Shown: positions 15,184-24,999, counted from the first letter of the stretch. The stretch is 64,000 nt of DNA from Terriglobia bacterium (GCA_020073565.1 JAIQEY010000009.1:62001-126000), one strand, 5' to 3'. The notes: generated from the letters alone by a model not told the origin. Program-made: numbers and translations.

Positions 15184-16884
15184 GTGCCAACAACAAAGGT
15201 GTACGACGCGATTGTGATTGGTACGGGCGCTGGCGGCGGGACAGCGATCAAGATGCTCTGCGAAGGAGGCCTCCATGTGCTGGCTCTCAATTCGGGGCCG
15301 CGTACAGACCCAGAGAAAGACTATCGCCAACACCGTCAAGTTTACGACCTGAAGTATCGCGGCTTCGGCGATCCCCTGAGCCTGGCTGGTTGTGCGCATC
15401 AGGAACGTTATTCGGTCGAGGAAAGCGAGTACAACGAAGGGCCGCACCTGTGGGAGCACGACATTACGTATTCGAACGCTTCGGGCACCGATTGGTACTG
15501 GAAGCGCTGTAAAGGAACCGGCGGCAAAGCGAATTTCTGGGGGCGCTCGTCGTGCCGTTTTGGTGATATTGACTTCAAGGCCGCCAGTCTCGACGGTTTT
15601 GGCGAAGACTGGCCGGTGGACTACTACGAGATCGCTCCGTGGTTTTCCAAAGCCGAGCGATACATGGGGGTTGCCAGCACCATCCAGAATCGGCCCAGCA
15701 ATCCTGACGGAGAATATCTGCCGCCCATGCAGTGGCGTTGTATCGATTACATCATCCAGAAGGCAAGCGAGAAAATTGGAGTGCCGTATTTGCCCGACCG
15801 GTGTGCCCAGCTCACCGTGGCGCATAACGGGCACCCCGCCTGTCACTATTGCGGAAACTGCAGCCGGGGCTGCGACGTTGGTGCGTTCTTCTCTCCCACT
15901 TGGTTTACCATCCCGGATGCCGAGAATACCAAGAAGCTCACTCTGTTGACGGATGCGCTCGTGCGAAGCGTACTCGTCGACGAAAACGGAATGGCCAAGG
16001 GTGTCGCGTACGTCGATCGAAAGACCAAAAGGGAGGTCGAAGTCTACGCGAAGGTTGTTGTGCTGGCCGCGTCCTGCGTGGAGACGGCGCACATCATGCT
16101 GAATTCGCGTTCCCGGCATTGGCCAACGGGTATCGCGAATTCCAGCGGTCAGCTGGGCCGCAATTTGTGCGACCACCTGTACGGAAATCCGGGCTATGGG
16201 TATCTGCCTCAGTTGGTTGGCCAGCCACCCACGCCGGATAGCATCGCAGACTCCACGGTTGCGTGGATGCCTCGCTGGCAAAATCTCAAGAACCCGCGCG
16301 AGGAGAAATTCATCCGCGGTTATTCCATTTACCCTGGCGGAGGCTGCGGAGAATTCCCCGGCCACTACCGGCAGCTCGAGGGGTTTGGCGTCGACTTCAA
16401 GCGCAACATCAAGCGTTACTACCCTTCTCCGATTGGCTCGCTGATTCAGGCGCCTTCCCTGCCCAGCCCCACCAACTACGTGGACATTGATCCTCACAAG
16501 AAGGATAGCTTCGGAATTCCCGCTCTCCGTTTCCATTTCCAGTGGGGCGAGAACGAGCTGATGATGTGGGAACACTCGAAGCAGGTGATGATCGATTTCT
16601 TCAAGGCCGCAGGCGGCGAAATGTGGGGCGCCGATACAGAACCAAATCGTCCAGGTACGAGTTTGCATGAAACGGGTGTATGCCGCTTCGGGAGCGACAA
16701 GAAAACTTCTGTCACCAACCAATGGGCGCAGACCCACGATGTGCCGAACCTCTACATTTGCGATGCGAGCATCTTTCCGAGTCCGACCGACAAAACTACT
16801 ACCATGCCGATCATCGCGTTCGCCATGCGCACCTGTGATTACATGCTCGAGAACTTCCGGAAGGGTGTTCACAGGCGCGCCTGA
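15184..16884 (+). CDS. GMC family FAD-dependent sugar/polyol oxidoreductase
   Basis: This GTG-started gene (AGAGGATCC upstream) encodes 566 residues. The dinucleotide fold for FAD is DAIVIGTGAGGGTAIKML at the N-terminus; a cysteine-rich stretch CHYCGNCSRGCDVGAF near residue 220 is typical of gluconate/sorbitol-dehydrogenase-like GMC proteins. The C-terminal motif reads CDASIFPSPTDKTTTMPII, whereas relatives commonly have DKNPT, so an otherwise conserved Asn may be replaced by Thr. The catalytic His is probably the one in LHETGVCRFG. With the preceding Tat subunit it would oxidise a sugar or polyol in the periplasm. Confidence 0.9.
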   Translation: MPTTKVYDAIVIGTGAGGGTAIKMLCEGGLHVLALNSGPRTDPEKDYRQHRQVYDLKYRGFGDPLSLAGCAHQERYSVEESEYNEGPHLWEHDITYSNASGTDWYWKRCKGTGGKANFWGRSSCRFGDIDFKAASLDGFGEDWPVDYYEIAPWFSKAERYMGVASTIQNRPSNPDGEYLPPMQWRCIDYIIQKASEKIGVPYLPDRCAQLTVAHNGHPACHYCGNCSRGCDVGAFFSPTWFTIPDAENTKKLTLLTDALVRSVLVDENGMAKGVAYVDRKTKREVEVYAKVVVLAASCVETAHIMLNSRSRHWPTGIANSSGQLGRNLCDHLYGNPGYGYLPQLVGQPPTPDSIADSTVAWMPRWQNLKNPREEKFIRGYSIYPGGGCGEFPGHYRQLEGFGVDFKRNIKRYYPSPIGSLIQAPSLPSPTNYVDIDPHKKDSFGIPALRFHFQWGENELMMWEHSKQVMIDFFKAAGGEMWGADTEPNRPGTSLHETGVCRFGSDKKTSVTNQWAQTHDVPNLYICDASIFPSPTDKTTTMPIIAFAMRTCDYMLENFRKGVHRRA

Positions 16885-16973
16885 CTATTCCTTTGCGCTC
16901 CTTAGAGTCGCGCCAAACTACCAACCTCACTGATGCCCAGCGTTGGGGTATAGTGCGGAAACAAGAGGTCACC

Positions 16974-17411
16974 GTGGATACGCTCTCCGGGGCATTGAAC
17001 ACACGCTGGTTCTGGTATTCCATCCTCACAGTGATTGGGTGGGCCGGGTGGGCCATCTTCCTTAAACTTGGATCAGTGGAAATACCCAGCGAACCTTCGC
17101 TTTTCTTGCAGACCGCTGGCATGGTGCCTCTGGCTGTGGTTCTTTGGCTGGGCGGGTCGGTCCGCGGTCCTCAGAGCAAGAAAGGAATTATGTACTCGCT
17201 CTTGAACGGCATCATCAGCGGGGCCGGTATCCTCTGCCTGCTGGCGGCGTATCGCAGCGGAGGGAACACGTCGGTGGTCGCCGTGACGACGGCACTGTAT
17301 CCGCTGGTAACGTTTGTGCTGGCGGTCTTGCTTCTCCGCGAGAAACTTAACAAGTCACAGATGCTTGGCTTGGTTCTGGCTACGGTTTCGATTGTGATTT
17401 TTTCTCTCTAG
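16974..17411 (+). CDS. half-size EamA/DMT family transporter subunit (first of a pair)
   Basis: The GTG at 16974 is preceded by AAGAGGTCACC, giving 145 residues with about five hydrophobic helices. WYSILTVIGWAGWAIFLKLG, YSLLNGIISGAGILCLLAAY, VVAVTTALYPLVTFVLAVLLLREKL and a last VLATVSIVIFSL match a single EamA repeat. Most family members carry two repeats in one chain, so this one must dimerise. The next gene, 13 bases on, encodes a second repeat, which makes a heterodimer likely. The substrate is unknown; the surrounding genes suggest a sugar or related metabolite. Confidence 0.82.
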   Translation: MDTLSGALNTRWFWYSILTVIGWAGWAIFLKLGSVEIPSEPSLFLQTAGMVPLAVVLWLGGSVRGPQSKKGIMYSLLNGIISGAGILCLLAAYRSGGNTSVVAVTTALYPLVTFVLAVLLLREKLNKSQMLGLVLATVSIVIFSL

Positions 17412-17424
17412 GGAGATCCGCCGA

Positions 17425-17841
17425 ATGCACCTGGCACCCTGGCTCCTATTTACCGGCGTGGCACTTGCGTGTTTTGGGATCGTGGGGCTCCTGCAGAAGC
17501 TCTCGACTGACCTTGTTTCGGCCGAATCTGCCTTGGTCTGGCTCATCGTCGGTTTCCTGCTGTTGGAACCTCTTGTCTATTCGGGGAGATCAATGTTTCA
17601 GTATTCGGGGCGCAGCGTCGCTTTCGTTTTTCTCGCTGGAGTACTGAATGCCCTCGGCAGCTGGGCAGTCCTCGCCGCCATGAAAAGCGGGGGGAAGGCC
17701 TCCGTTGTAGTCCCTTTAACGGCTGTGTACCCGATGGTGGTGTGCCTGGTTGCACCCATCGTTTTGCAGGAACACATCACAAGCATGCAGGGCGTGGGGA
17801 TTGCGTGCGGCCTTGGTGCAATATTCCTGCTGGCGAGATGA
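17425..17841 (+). CDS. half-size EamA/DMT family transporter subunit (second of a pair)
   Basis: This 138-residue protein again comprises one EamA repeat: LLFTGVALACFGIVGLLQKL, LVWLIVGFLLLEPLV, VAFVFLAGVLNALGSWAVLA, VVVPLTAVYPMVVCLVAPIV and a final GIACGLGAIFLLAR. It is clearly a paralogue of the gene just upstream, sharing the alanine- and proline-containing fourth helix. The two together equal one normal 10-helix DMT transporter split at its midpoint. It precedes the Gfo/Idh/MocA gene by 21 bases, so the four following genes may be one operon. Confidence 0.82.
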   Translation: MHLAPWLLFTGVALACFGIVGLLQKLSTDLVSAESALVWLIVGFLLLEPLVYSGRSMFQYSGRSVAFVFLAGVLNALGSWAVLAAMKSGGKASVVVPLTAVYPMVVCLVAPIVLQEHITSMQGVGIACGLGAIFLLAR

Positions 17842-17862
17842 GCAGAAGCGACACATCCGAAG

Positions 17863-19074
17863 ATGCGAAAGGATCCAGATACGCTCATGAAAACTAAAAA
17901 ATCGAAGTCTTCGGCGCAAGTCAGCGACAGATCTGCAAGACCGCAGAGTTCATCAGTGGACGCGTCCAAGCGCCCGATTCGGATCGGAATTGTGGGCTGC
18001 GGCAATGTGATGGACGGCGCGTATATGCCTTTGCTCCAGAAAATGCACCACAAGGGCCAAGCGCAAGTCGTGGGCGCATCGCACACCAGCCGAGAGCGCT
18101 GCCAGACGATCCTCGAGAAATGGGCTATCCCAAACTATTTCGCTACCTATCAGGATCTTTGTCGCTCACCCGAAATCGATCTCGTGCTCATTCTGACCTC
18201 GATGAACGAGCACGGGGCCATAGCTCGTGAGGCACTTCGCGCCGGCAAGCACGTATTCGTCGAAAAGCCGATGGCCGTATCGCTTAAAGAAGCCAAGGAA
18301 CTGCTAGCCGAGGCTCGCAATTCGTCGCGGTTCTTCGTTTGCGCTCCCTTCGTTACGCTGAGCCCAACCTTCCAGATTATTCGACAGCGCGTCGCTGCTG
18401 GCGACGTGGGCAAAGTTTGTTTGGCTCGAGCACGATACGGCTGGTCGGGCCCAGATTGGGCTGAATGGTTCTATCGCCCTGGATGTGGCCCCATTTTTGA
18501 CCTCGCCGTTTACAGCATCACGAGCCTCACGGGAATTCTGGGACCGGCGAAACGAGTAACCGCAATGACCGGCATAGCGCAACCGAAGCGCATGGTCAAA
18601 GGACGCCCGGTCAAAGTAGAGGTGGAAGATAACGCTCAAATCCTGATCGATTTTGGAGGAGCGGTCTTTGCCGTGGTGACTTCCGGTTTCACCATGCAGA
18701 AGTATCGTTCGCCGGCGCTTGAATTTTATGGCACTGAGGGCACCATTCAGATGTTGGGCGACGATTGGGCTCCGGAGGGCTACGAGCTTTGGCAGAACAG
18801 CGTTGGGGCTTGGCAGACGTTCTATGAGACCGACCCACACTGGCAATGGACCGAAGGCCTGAATCACCTGGTGGAGTGCATTCAGACTGGAGAGCGGCCT
18901 ACCTTGGCTCCCGAACACGCATATCACGTGTTGGAGATCATGCTGGCCGCTCAGGCCGCCGGCCGCACCGGGCAAGTTCAGGAGATCGAGAGCACCTTTA
19001 GTCTAGAGAAGCGCAAGGAAAATGCCGGGAAGGCGGAAGCTGCCCACCGGATTCACGACCCCAGGCGCGAGTAA
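17863..19074 (+). CDS. Gfo/Idh/MocA family oxidoreductase
   Basis: This cytoplasmic NAD(P)-dependent sugar or polyol dehydrogenase has 403 residues. A charged, probably disordered 38-residue N-terminus precedes the Rossmann fold IRIGIVGCGNVMDGAYMPLL; the family lysine is in HVFVEKPMAVSLKEAKELL. The second domain contains GCGPIFDLAVYSITSLTGILG, in line with the catalytic Asp/His region. Two starts are possible (17863 or ATG 17887); neither has a strong ribosome site. It is 18 bases before the ROK kinase gene, suggesting the pair oxidises and phosphorylates related sugars. Confidence 0.9.
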   Translation: MRKDPDTLMKTKKSKSSAQVSDRSARPQSSSVDASKRPIRIGIVGCGNVMDGAYMPLLQKMHHKGQAQVVGASHTSRERCQTILEKWAIPNYFATYQDLCRSPEIDLVLILTSMNEHGAIAREALRAGKHVFVEKPMAVSLKEAKELLAEARNSSRFFVCAPFVTLSPTFQIIRQRVAAGDVGKVCLARARYGWSGPDWAEWFYRPGCGPIFDLAVYSITSLTGILGPAKRVTAMTGIAQPKRMVKGRPVKVEVEDNAQILIDFGGAVFAVVTSGFTMQKYRSPALEFYGTEGTIQMLGDDWAPEGYELWQNSVGAWQTFYETDPHWQWTEGLNHLVECIQTGERPTLAPEHAYHVLEIMLAAQAAGRTGQVQEIESTFSLEKRKENAGKAEAAHRIHDPRRE

Positions 19075-19091
19075 GAATCCGCAATCACTTT

Positions 19092-20048
19092 ATGCGAGCA
19101 TCTGGCGAACCGAACCCGCGCCGCCCCATCGGCGACGAGATTTGCACCATCGGGATCGATCTTGGTGGGACGAAGATTGCCGCGGGCTTGGTCTCTTTTC
19201 CGTCCGCCAAAATCCTCGCGAGGGAAACCATTCCCACACTGCCGGCCCGAGGAGGTGAAGCGGTTCTCAACGACACGGTTGGGGTAGCGCGCCGCCTGCA
19301 AAATCACGCGGCGAATCTGGGCGTCAGAGTTCAGGGGATTGGCGTCGGAATCGCGGAACTGGTAAATCTGCAAGGCGAGATCACCAGCGACTACCTCATT
19401 CTGTGGCGCAAGCTTCCTGCCCGAGAAACGCTCTCCCAGATCGCCCCGACCCGCTTCGAATCGGACGCACGGGCTCCCGCTCTAGCTGAGGCCCTGTTCG
19501 GCGCGGGCAGGAGTTTCAAGCACTTCGTCTACGTGACCGTTGGAACGGGTATCAGCTACTGCTTAGTCGTTGAGGGACAGCCGTATGCCGGTGCGAATGG
19601 GCATGCCATCATAGTGGGCAGTGGAGTTCTCACATCCGAGTGTGAGAAATGTGGGACCGTGCAGGATCAAGTGTTAGAAGAATTCGCCGCTGGACCTTCT
19701 CTTGTCGCCCGTTACAATCATCGCGTCGCTACTCCGGTGACCTCGGGACAGGAAGTAGTCGCTGCTGCCGCCGCTGGTGACGGGATTGCCGAACAAATCT
19801 TGCGGTCAGCCGGCTCCGCCTTGGGAAACAGCGTCGGATTTCTGATCAATGTCCTGGATCCCGCAGCCGTAATTGTCGGAGGCGGACTGGGACTGGCCGG
19901 CGGGCTCTATTGGGAAAGCTTTGTAGATTCCACGCGCCGGCACGTCTGGTCCGCTGTGTCGAAGACATTGCCCATCGTAAAGGCCGAGCTAGGCTCAGAA
20001 GCGGGCCTGATCGGGGCTGCCGCGGTCGTATGGAAAAGGGGCCCTTAG
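19092..20048 (+). CDS. ROK family sugar kinase-like protein with degenerate zinc motif
   Basis: The 318-residue protein has the ROK phosphate loop ICTIGIDLGGTKIAAGLV and a catalytic Asp in ESDARAPALAE. The usual zinc-binding pattern of ROK kinases (C-x-C-G-x2-G-C-x-E) is altered to CEKCGTVQDQVLEE, lacking the third cysteine, and the loop before it reads GISYCLVVEG in place of the common glycine-rich GGGIV. Sugar kinase activity is therefore plausible but may have shifted. It lies right after the Gfo/Idh/MocA gene. A canonical ROK protein is encoded at 45783. Confidence 0.83.
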   Translation: MRASGEPNPRRPIGDEICTIGIDLGGTKIAAGLVSFPSAKILARETIPTLPARGGEAVLNDTVGVARRLQNHAANLGVRVQGIGVGIAELVNLQGEITSDYLILWRKLPARETLSQIAPTRFESDARAPALAEALFGAGRSFKHFVYVTVGTGISYCLVVEGQPYAGANGHAIIVGSGVLTSECEKCGTVQDQVLEEFAAGPSLVARYNHRVATPVTSGQEVVAAAAAGDGIAEQILRSAGSALGNSVGFLINVLDPAAVIVGGGLGLAGGLYWESFVDSTRRHVWSAVSKTLPIVKAELGSEAGLIGAAAVVWKRGP

Positions 20049-20185
20049 CCAAGTTGGACCCGATCGCTGGAGTAGCGCCGATTCATGGAATCGGTCCCAC
20101 AGGATCGAGCAGGCTAAGGTAAACTACTTTGGCACTAGTGGGATGAGCCGTTAACTTCCCCTCCATTGAAGAATGGATCCTCTCC

Positions 20186-23100
20186 ATGTTTCACCAGGTT
20201 CCTGAGGAAGAATCAGATCTCATGGGCGGACGTTCGAAAAGCCCCACGAGGTCGTCTTCGTTATCGCGTATCGGCGGTCTTAGGATTGCATTTGTCAGTG
20301 CAGTAATCCTGGCTCTAGCGGCGCGAGTGGCGTGGCTGCGCTGGCCGCATGAGCACCCACTGTTTGCTGTTTTTTCCGCCAGACGGGTGGACTTCAGTCG
20401 CGACATTCGACCCATTCTGAATCAGAATTGCACCTCCTGCCACGGCGGCGTCCGCCAGAAAAGCGGGGTTTCGTTCATATTCCGGGAGGAAGCCCTCGGC
20501 ACAGGAAAATCCGGACGCCCGACCATCGTGCCGGGCGATCCAGACGCTTCGGAATTGATTGCCCGTGTCACTTCCAAAGACCCCGACACGCGCATGCCAT
20601 ACCACGCGCCACCCCTCTCGCCAGAGCAGATTTCCCTGCTCCGACAATGGATCAAAGAGGGGGCGAAGTGGTCCGACTATTGGGCGTTTGTTCCGCCACA
20701 GCCGCAGCCCTTGCCGGCGGTGAAGCACATGAATTGGGTCCGCCAACCCCTGGACCGATTTGTGCTGGCGCGCTTGGAACGAGAATCCCTTCTGCCTTCC
20801 GCGGAGGCTGACAAAGCGGCGCTCTTGCGCCGAGTCTCCTTAGACCTTACCGGCCTGCCGCCGACTGCCGAGGAACAAGCTTCATTCCTGGATGACCAGT
20901 CCCAAGACGCCTATGAAAAACAAGTGGACCGTCTGCTGGCCTCTTCGGCCTATGGCGAGCGTTGGGCCTCGATGTGGTTGGATCTGGCGCGCTACGCGGA
21001 TTCCATGGGTTACGAGGCGGATCAGCGCCGCCTGGGGGTATGGGCTTATCGCGACTGGGTGATTCATGCCTACAATCGCAATTTGCCGTACGACCAGTTC
21101 GTGACCACGCAGTTGGCCGGAGACCTGCTTCCCAACGCCACCTTCGAGGATCGGATCGCAACTTCTTTTCACCGTCAAACGCCCAATAACCAGGAAGGCG
21201 GAACCGATGACGAAGAGTTTCGCTTGGTCGCAGTGATGGACCGCGTGGCCACCACCTGGTCGGTGCTGAACGGCGTAACCATGAATTGCGTGCAATGCCA
21301 TTCGCATCCGTATGATCCGATCCGGCATGCGGACTACTACAAGTCTCTTGCGTTCTTCAATACTTCAAATGACGCGGACCGGGACGACGACTTTCCCACT
21401 TTGCGTTTTCCAAAAGACAGATCTCGTTATGCCGAGGCGTCTCAGGCACAGCAGCAAATTAAGAGTTTGCTCCACACCGTGGTCACTTCTGATCGCGCGA
21501 TGGTCGAGAAAGCCGAGTGGAAACAGTTACCGATTCAGGCAGCTGCGGCCAATGAAATACCGGCACTCGAGCAACGGCTTCCAGCAGACGAAAAATATCT
21601 GGCTGAACTGCAAAAGGGAAAAGACGCGCCAGCGGCGAAGGCTGCAGCCATCGCCGACCAGCGAGAAAGAATCAAATCAGTGAGGAAGAGGCTCGCGCTT
21701 GCCAAGGCCCGAGGCGGGCCGGCAAAGACGTTCCACATCCGTGATGGCGAGGCACGGGCGGATCCGAGCACTCCGCCGCAATCGTATTATGAACTCGTTG
21801 CCACCAGCACCCTTCCGGTTGTGACCGCGATCCGGGTGGAAGTGCCGCCCGTCAATCCGGAGAAAGCACGCCACACCCCGGAAGATGGCTTCATTGTGGA
21901 ACGAGTGCAGGCCGCGATCCTGCGACCGGACGGCCATAAGGATCGAATTGCCTTCCGTTGTTTCATCCAGGACTCGGAGGAGAACCTCGAAGCCGCCGTG
22001 TCTCCGGTGGGTGCGAAGAAGAACTCCAGGAACAAAGAAGTTGCCGATGGATTTGCTGGCAATCCAAAACTCTTTGGCACGCGTTGGATCGTTGGCATCC
22101 CCGCGGAACCTCTGAAGGTCGCGCCGAAAACTCGCATTGAAATTGATCTTAAGCAGGTACGGGAGATTGACTACAAACCTGCGCCCATTCAGCGCGTTCG
22201 ACTCGCTCTGAGCGACGATCCCAGATGGACGTCTCTGAGCCAGGATCCGGCACGCGTGAAAGCCATCCGGCGACTGGCGGATCTCGAGCAAACGGTGGCC
22301 AAGATTCCGGCAGTTGATGTTCCAGTGATGTCTGAAGAGCAACCCTACGAACGAAGGACGACGCTGGAATTCGAGCGCGGGAACTTTCTTACCAAGATAG
22401 GGCCGGACCTTGCACCCGATGTGCCGGGAATTTTCCCGAGACTTCCCGACGACGCGCCGCGCAATCGCCTCACTTTCGCCCAGTGGTTCTTTCTTCCCGG
22501 ACAACCGCTCACGGCGCGAGTGGCCGTGAACCGGTACTGGGAGCAGTTGTTCGGAACCGGAATTGTGGAAACGCTGGAAAATTTCGGCAGCGCCGGCGAA
22601 GGACCGAGCCATCCCGAGCTGCTGGACTGGCTTGCGCTCCATTTCCAGAACGATCTCCATTGGGACATGAAAGCCCTGTTACGCGAGCTTGTAACCAGCG
22701 CCACGTACCGCCAACGTGCCGCGACCACTCCCGCGCTCAGGGAAAGAGATCCTCGAAATCGGCTTCTGGCTCGTGGCCCACAGCAAAGACTCACGGCCGA
22801 GATGGTGCGTGACCAGGCGCTGCTGGCCAGTGGTCTGCTGAATAGGACGATGGGCGGCCTTCCCGTCATGCCCCCACAACCGCCCGGCGTATGGAATTCG
22901 GTTTACAACAGTGACAAGTGGAAGGACGCCACCGGCCCCAACCGGTATCGCCGGGCAATCTATACCTTTGTGAAGCGTACGAGTGGGTATCCCAGTTCGC
23001 TCATCTTTGATGCCTCGGATCGGACTACCAGCTTGCCGAGACGCATACCCACCAACACTCCATTGCAAGCGCTCGTAACCTTGAACGATCCGGTATATGA

Positions 23101-23431
23101 AGAAGCAGCGGAAGCCTTGGCGAGACGAGCCGTGAAAGACGCTGTCGCAAACGCCGGTAGTGGCTCAGACGGTGAGTCCATTCTGGATGCACGTCTTTCC
23201 TGCGAAGCGCGCCTTGTCTTGTCTCGGGATCCCACATCGCAGGAATTGGCGGTCCTGCGCGAATTGTTCAAAAAAAGCGTAACAACTCCAAGCCGGCCGA
23301 CTCTGAGAGCAGCAAGTATGAGAGTTCTTGAGCACTCGGCGCACGAATCGGAAATCTCCAGTAACGAGTTGCATGGTTTGAAAGCTGTGGGAAACGTTCT
23401 GCTTAACCTTGACGCTGCCCTGAATAGGTGA
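20186..23431 (+). CDS. planctomycete-type cytochrome c / DUF1549 / DUF1553 protein
   Basis: This 1081-residue protein has a membrane anchor (GGLRIAFVSAVILALAARV), a PSCyt1 c-heme domain with NQNCTSCHGG near residue 90, a DUF1549 region (LDRFVLARLERESLLPS, YGERWASMWLDLARYADS), a coiled-coil/linker, and DUF1553 (PLTARVAVNRYWEQLFGTGIVE, then ASDRTTSLPRRIPTNTPLQALVTLND). The architecture is abundant in Planctomycetes, Verrucomicrobia and some Acidobacteria and is linked to degradation of complex sugars, though its chemistry is not settled. An alternative start is ATG 20222. It overlaps the DUF1501 gene by four bases. Confidence 0.9.
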   Translation: MFHQVPEEESDLMGGRSKSPTRSSSLSRIGGLRIAFVSAVILALAARVAWLRWPHEHPLFAVFSARRVDFSRDIRPILNQNCTSCHGGVRQKSGVSFIFREEALGTGKSGRPTIVPGDPDASELIARVTSKDPDTRMPYHAPPLSPEQISLLRQWIKEGAKWSDYWAFVPPQPQPLPAVKHMNWVRQPLDRFVLARLERESLLPSAEADKAALLRRVSLDLTGLPPTAEEQASFLDDQSQDAYEKQVDRLLASSAYGERWASMWLDLARYADSMGYEADQRRLGVWAYRDWVIHAYNRNLPYDQFVTTQLAGDLLPNATFEDRIATSFHRQTPNNQEGGTDDEEFRLVAVMDRVATTWSVLNGVTMNCVQCHSHPYDPIRHADYYKSLAFFNTSNDADRDDDFPTLRFPKDRSRYAEASQAQQQIKSLLHTVVTSDRAMVEKAEWKQLPIQAAAANEIPALEQRLPADEKYLAELQKGKDAPAAKAAAIADQRERIKSVRKRLALAKARGGPAKTFHIRDGEARADPSTPPQSYYELVATSTLPVVTAIRVEVPPVNPEKARHTPEDGFIVERVQAAILRPDGHKDRIAFRCFIQDSEENLEAAVSPVGAKKNSRNKEVADGFAGNPKLFGTRWIVGIPAEPLKVAPKTRIEIDLKQVREIDYKPAPIQRVRLALSDDPRWTSLSQDPARVKAIRRLADLEQTVAKIPAVDVPVMSEEQPYERRTTLEFERGNFLTKIGPDLAPDVPGIFPRLPDDAPRNRLTFAQWFFLPGQPLTARVAVNRYWEQLFGTGIVETLENFGSAGEGPSHPELLDWLALHFQNDLHWDMKALLRELVTSATYRQRAATTPALRERDPRNRLLARGPQQRLTAEMVRDQALLASGLLNRTMGGLPVMPPQPPGVWNSVYNSDKWKDATGPNRYRRAIYTFVKRTSGYPSSLIFDASDRTTSLPRRIPTNTPLQALVTLNDPVYEEAAEALARRAVKDAVANAGSGSDGESILDARLSCEARLVLSRDPTSQELAVLRELFKKSVTTPSRPTLRAASMRVLEHSAHESEISSNELHGLKAVGNVLLNLDAALNR

Positions 23432-24999
23432 TCCTTGTGAAAGATTCCATGCCCCCGCGTCGTCAAAGCTGTCTGGATCTCTCGAGCGAGTTGCACCCCG
23501 AGAGGCAGTTCGCGCGCTTGCAGGCGCAAACTCGACGTCATTTCTTGCGCTCGCTCAGCGGCGGCCTAGGCACCATGTTTCTGGGCACGATGGCATCGTC
23601 CTACTCTACCGTGGCAAGAGCGGCGGAACTTGCCATAGATGGGACGCCGCGCCTCGATTTCAGGCGTGATCCAAGGAACCCGCTGGCAGCTTTGCCCCCG
23701 CAATTTTCCGCCCGGGCGAAGCGCGTCATCTATCTGCACATGGCCGGCGCACCCAGCCAGTTGGAGCTTTTCGAACATAAGCCTGAGCTCACCAGGTTCG
23801 ACGGTCAAGATTGTCCCGCTTCGCTTTTGGCGGGCAAGCGATTTGCCTTCATTACCGGGGTGCCCAAGCTCCTGGGTGCGCAATTCCCGTTTCACCAGGT
23901 TGGACAAAGCGGTCAATGGATTTCCGATCGCCTGCCCCATCTCGAACAGCACATGGATGATCTTTGCTTCATTCGGTCCATGCGCACAGATCAGTTCAAT
24001 CATGCGCCCGCACAATTGCTGGTGCAGACCGGCAATCCACGCCTCGGTTATCCTTCCCTCGGCTCGTGGGTGGTTTATGGACTTGGCACTGAGAACCAGA
24101 ATCTGCCGGGCTTCATCGTACTGATTTCGGGCGGCAATACGCCGGATGGCGGCAAGCAACTCTGGGGGACTGGTTTTCTGCCGGGCGTGTATCAGGGTGT
24201 GCAGTGCCGCTCTCACGGAGAGCCGGTGTTGTATCTTGACAGCCCGCCAGGCGTTGGTGTCGCCCAGCGCCGGAACGCACTGGATGCCATCGACGAACTC
24301 AACCAGCAAAACTATGACCAGTTCGGCAATCCTGAAACTGTTACGCGCATCGCGCAATATGAAATGTCCTTCCGCATGCAAATGGACGCAACCGACGCCA
24401 TGGACATTCACAAAGAACCCGAAACGGTGCGAGCCAAATATGGCTCGAAGGTCGGTGAAGGCAGTTTTGCGAACAATTGTTTGGTGGCGCGACGTCTGGC
24501 CGAACGCGGCGTACGCTTTATTCAGCTCTATCACTGGGGATGGGATAGCCACGGTTCGAGCGCAGCCGATGCCTTAAATGACGGGTTCATCAAGCGTTGC
24601 CACGAAGTTGACCAACCGATCGCCGCGTTGCTGTCCGATCTGAAAGATCGGGGCATGCTGGAAGACACGCTGGTGGTGTGGGGAGGCGAATTCGGCCGCA
24701 CTTCCATGCGGGAAAATCGGAGCGGACAAGTCCTGAAATTTGTGGGCCGAGACCATCACCCAGGGGCCTTCACTATCTGGATGGCGGGAGGCGGAGTCAG
24801 ACCCGGAATGTCGTTTGGCCAGACCGACGATATGGGATACGAAATCGTCAACGACCCGGTTGAGGTGCGCGACCTGCACGCAACCATGCTCTATCTTTTG
24901 GGATTCGATCACCACAAACTTAACTATCCATTCCAGGGACTGGATCAAAAGCTTACCGGTGTGAAGCCAGCTCGGGTTGTCGCGGAGATTCTGGCATGA
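23428..24999 (+). CDS. DUF1501 domain protein, Tat-exported
   Basis: The gene follows the DUF1553 gene with overlapping stop and start (GTGA). Starts at GTG 23428, GTG 23437 (AGGTGATCCTT upstream) or ATG 23449 are possible. A twin-arginine signal TRRHFLRSLSGGLGTMFLG precedes a sulfatase-like fold typical of DUF1501: VIYLHMAGAPSQLELFEHKP, NLPGFIVLISGGNTPDGG, LYHWGWDSHGSS and VVWGGEFGRTSMRENRSG, with metal-ligand-like Asp/His clusters such as GRDHHPGAFTIWMAGGG. DUF1501 and DUF1549/DUF1553 proteins nearly always occur as neighbours and are thought to act together outside the cytoplasm. Confidence 0.92.
   Translation: MILVKDSMPPRRQSCLDLSSELHPERQFARLQAQTRRHFLRSLSGGLGTMFLGTMASSYSTVARAAELAIDGTPRLDFRRDPRNPLAALPPQFSARAKRVIYLHMAGAPSQLELFEHKPELTRFDGQDCPASLLAGKRFAFITGVPKLLGAQFPFHQVGQSGQWISDRLPHLEQHMDDLCFIRSMRTDQFNHAPAQLLVQTGNPRLGYPSLGSWVVYGLGTENQNLPGFIVLISGGNTPDGGKQLWGTGFLPGVYQGVQCRSHGEPVLYLDSPPGVGVAQRRNALDAIDELNQQNYDQFGNPETVTRIAQYEMSFRMQMDATDAMDIHKEPETVRAKYGSKVGEGSFANNCLVARRLAERGVRFIQLYHWGWDSHGSSAADALNDGFIKRCHEVDQPIAALLSDLKDRGMLEDTLVVWGGEFGRTSMRENRSGQVLKFVGRDHHPGAFTIWMAGGGVRPGMSFGQTDDMGYEIVNDPVEVRDLHATMLYLLGFDHHKLNYPFQGLDQKLTGVKPARVVAEILA

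Noticed and set aside
14617..16872. 751-codon open frame on the minus strand
   Set aside because: It lies antisense to the Tat subunit and GMC oxidoreductase genes, whose motifs are clear; no domain is recognisable in the antisense product, and such frames arise from GC-rich codon use.
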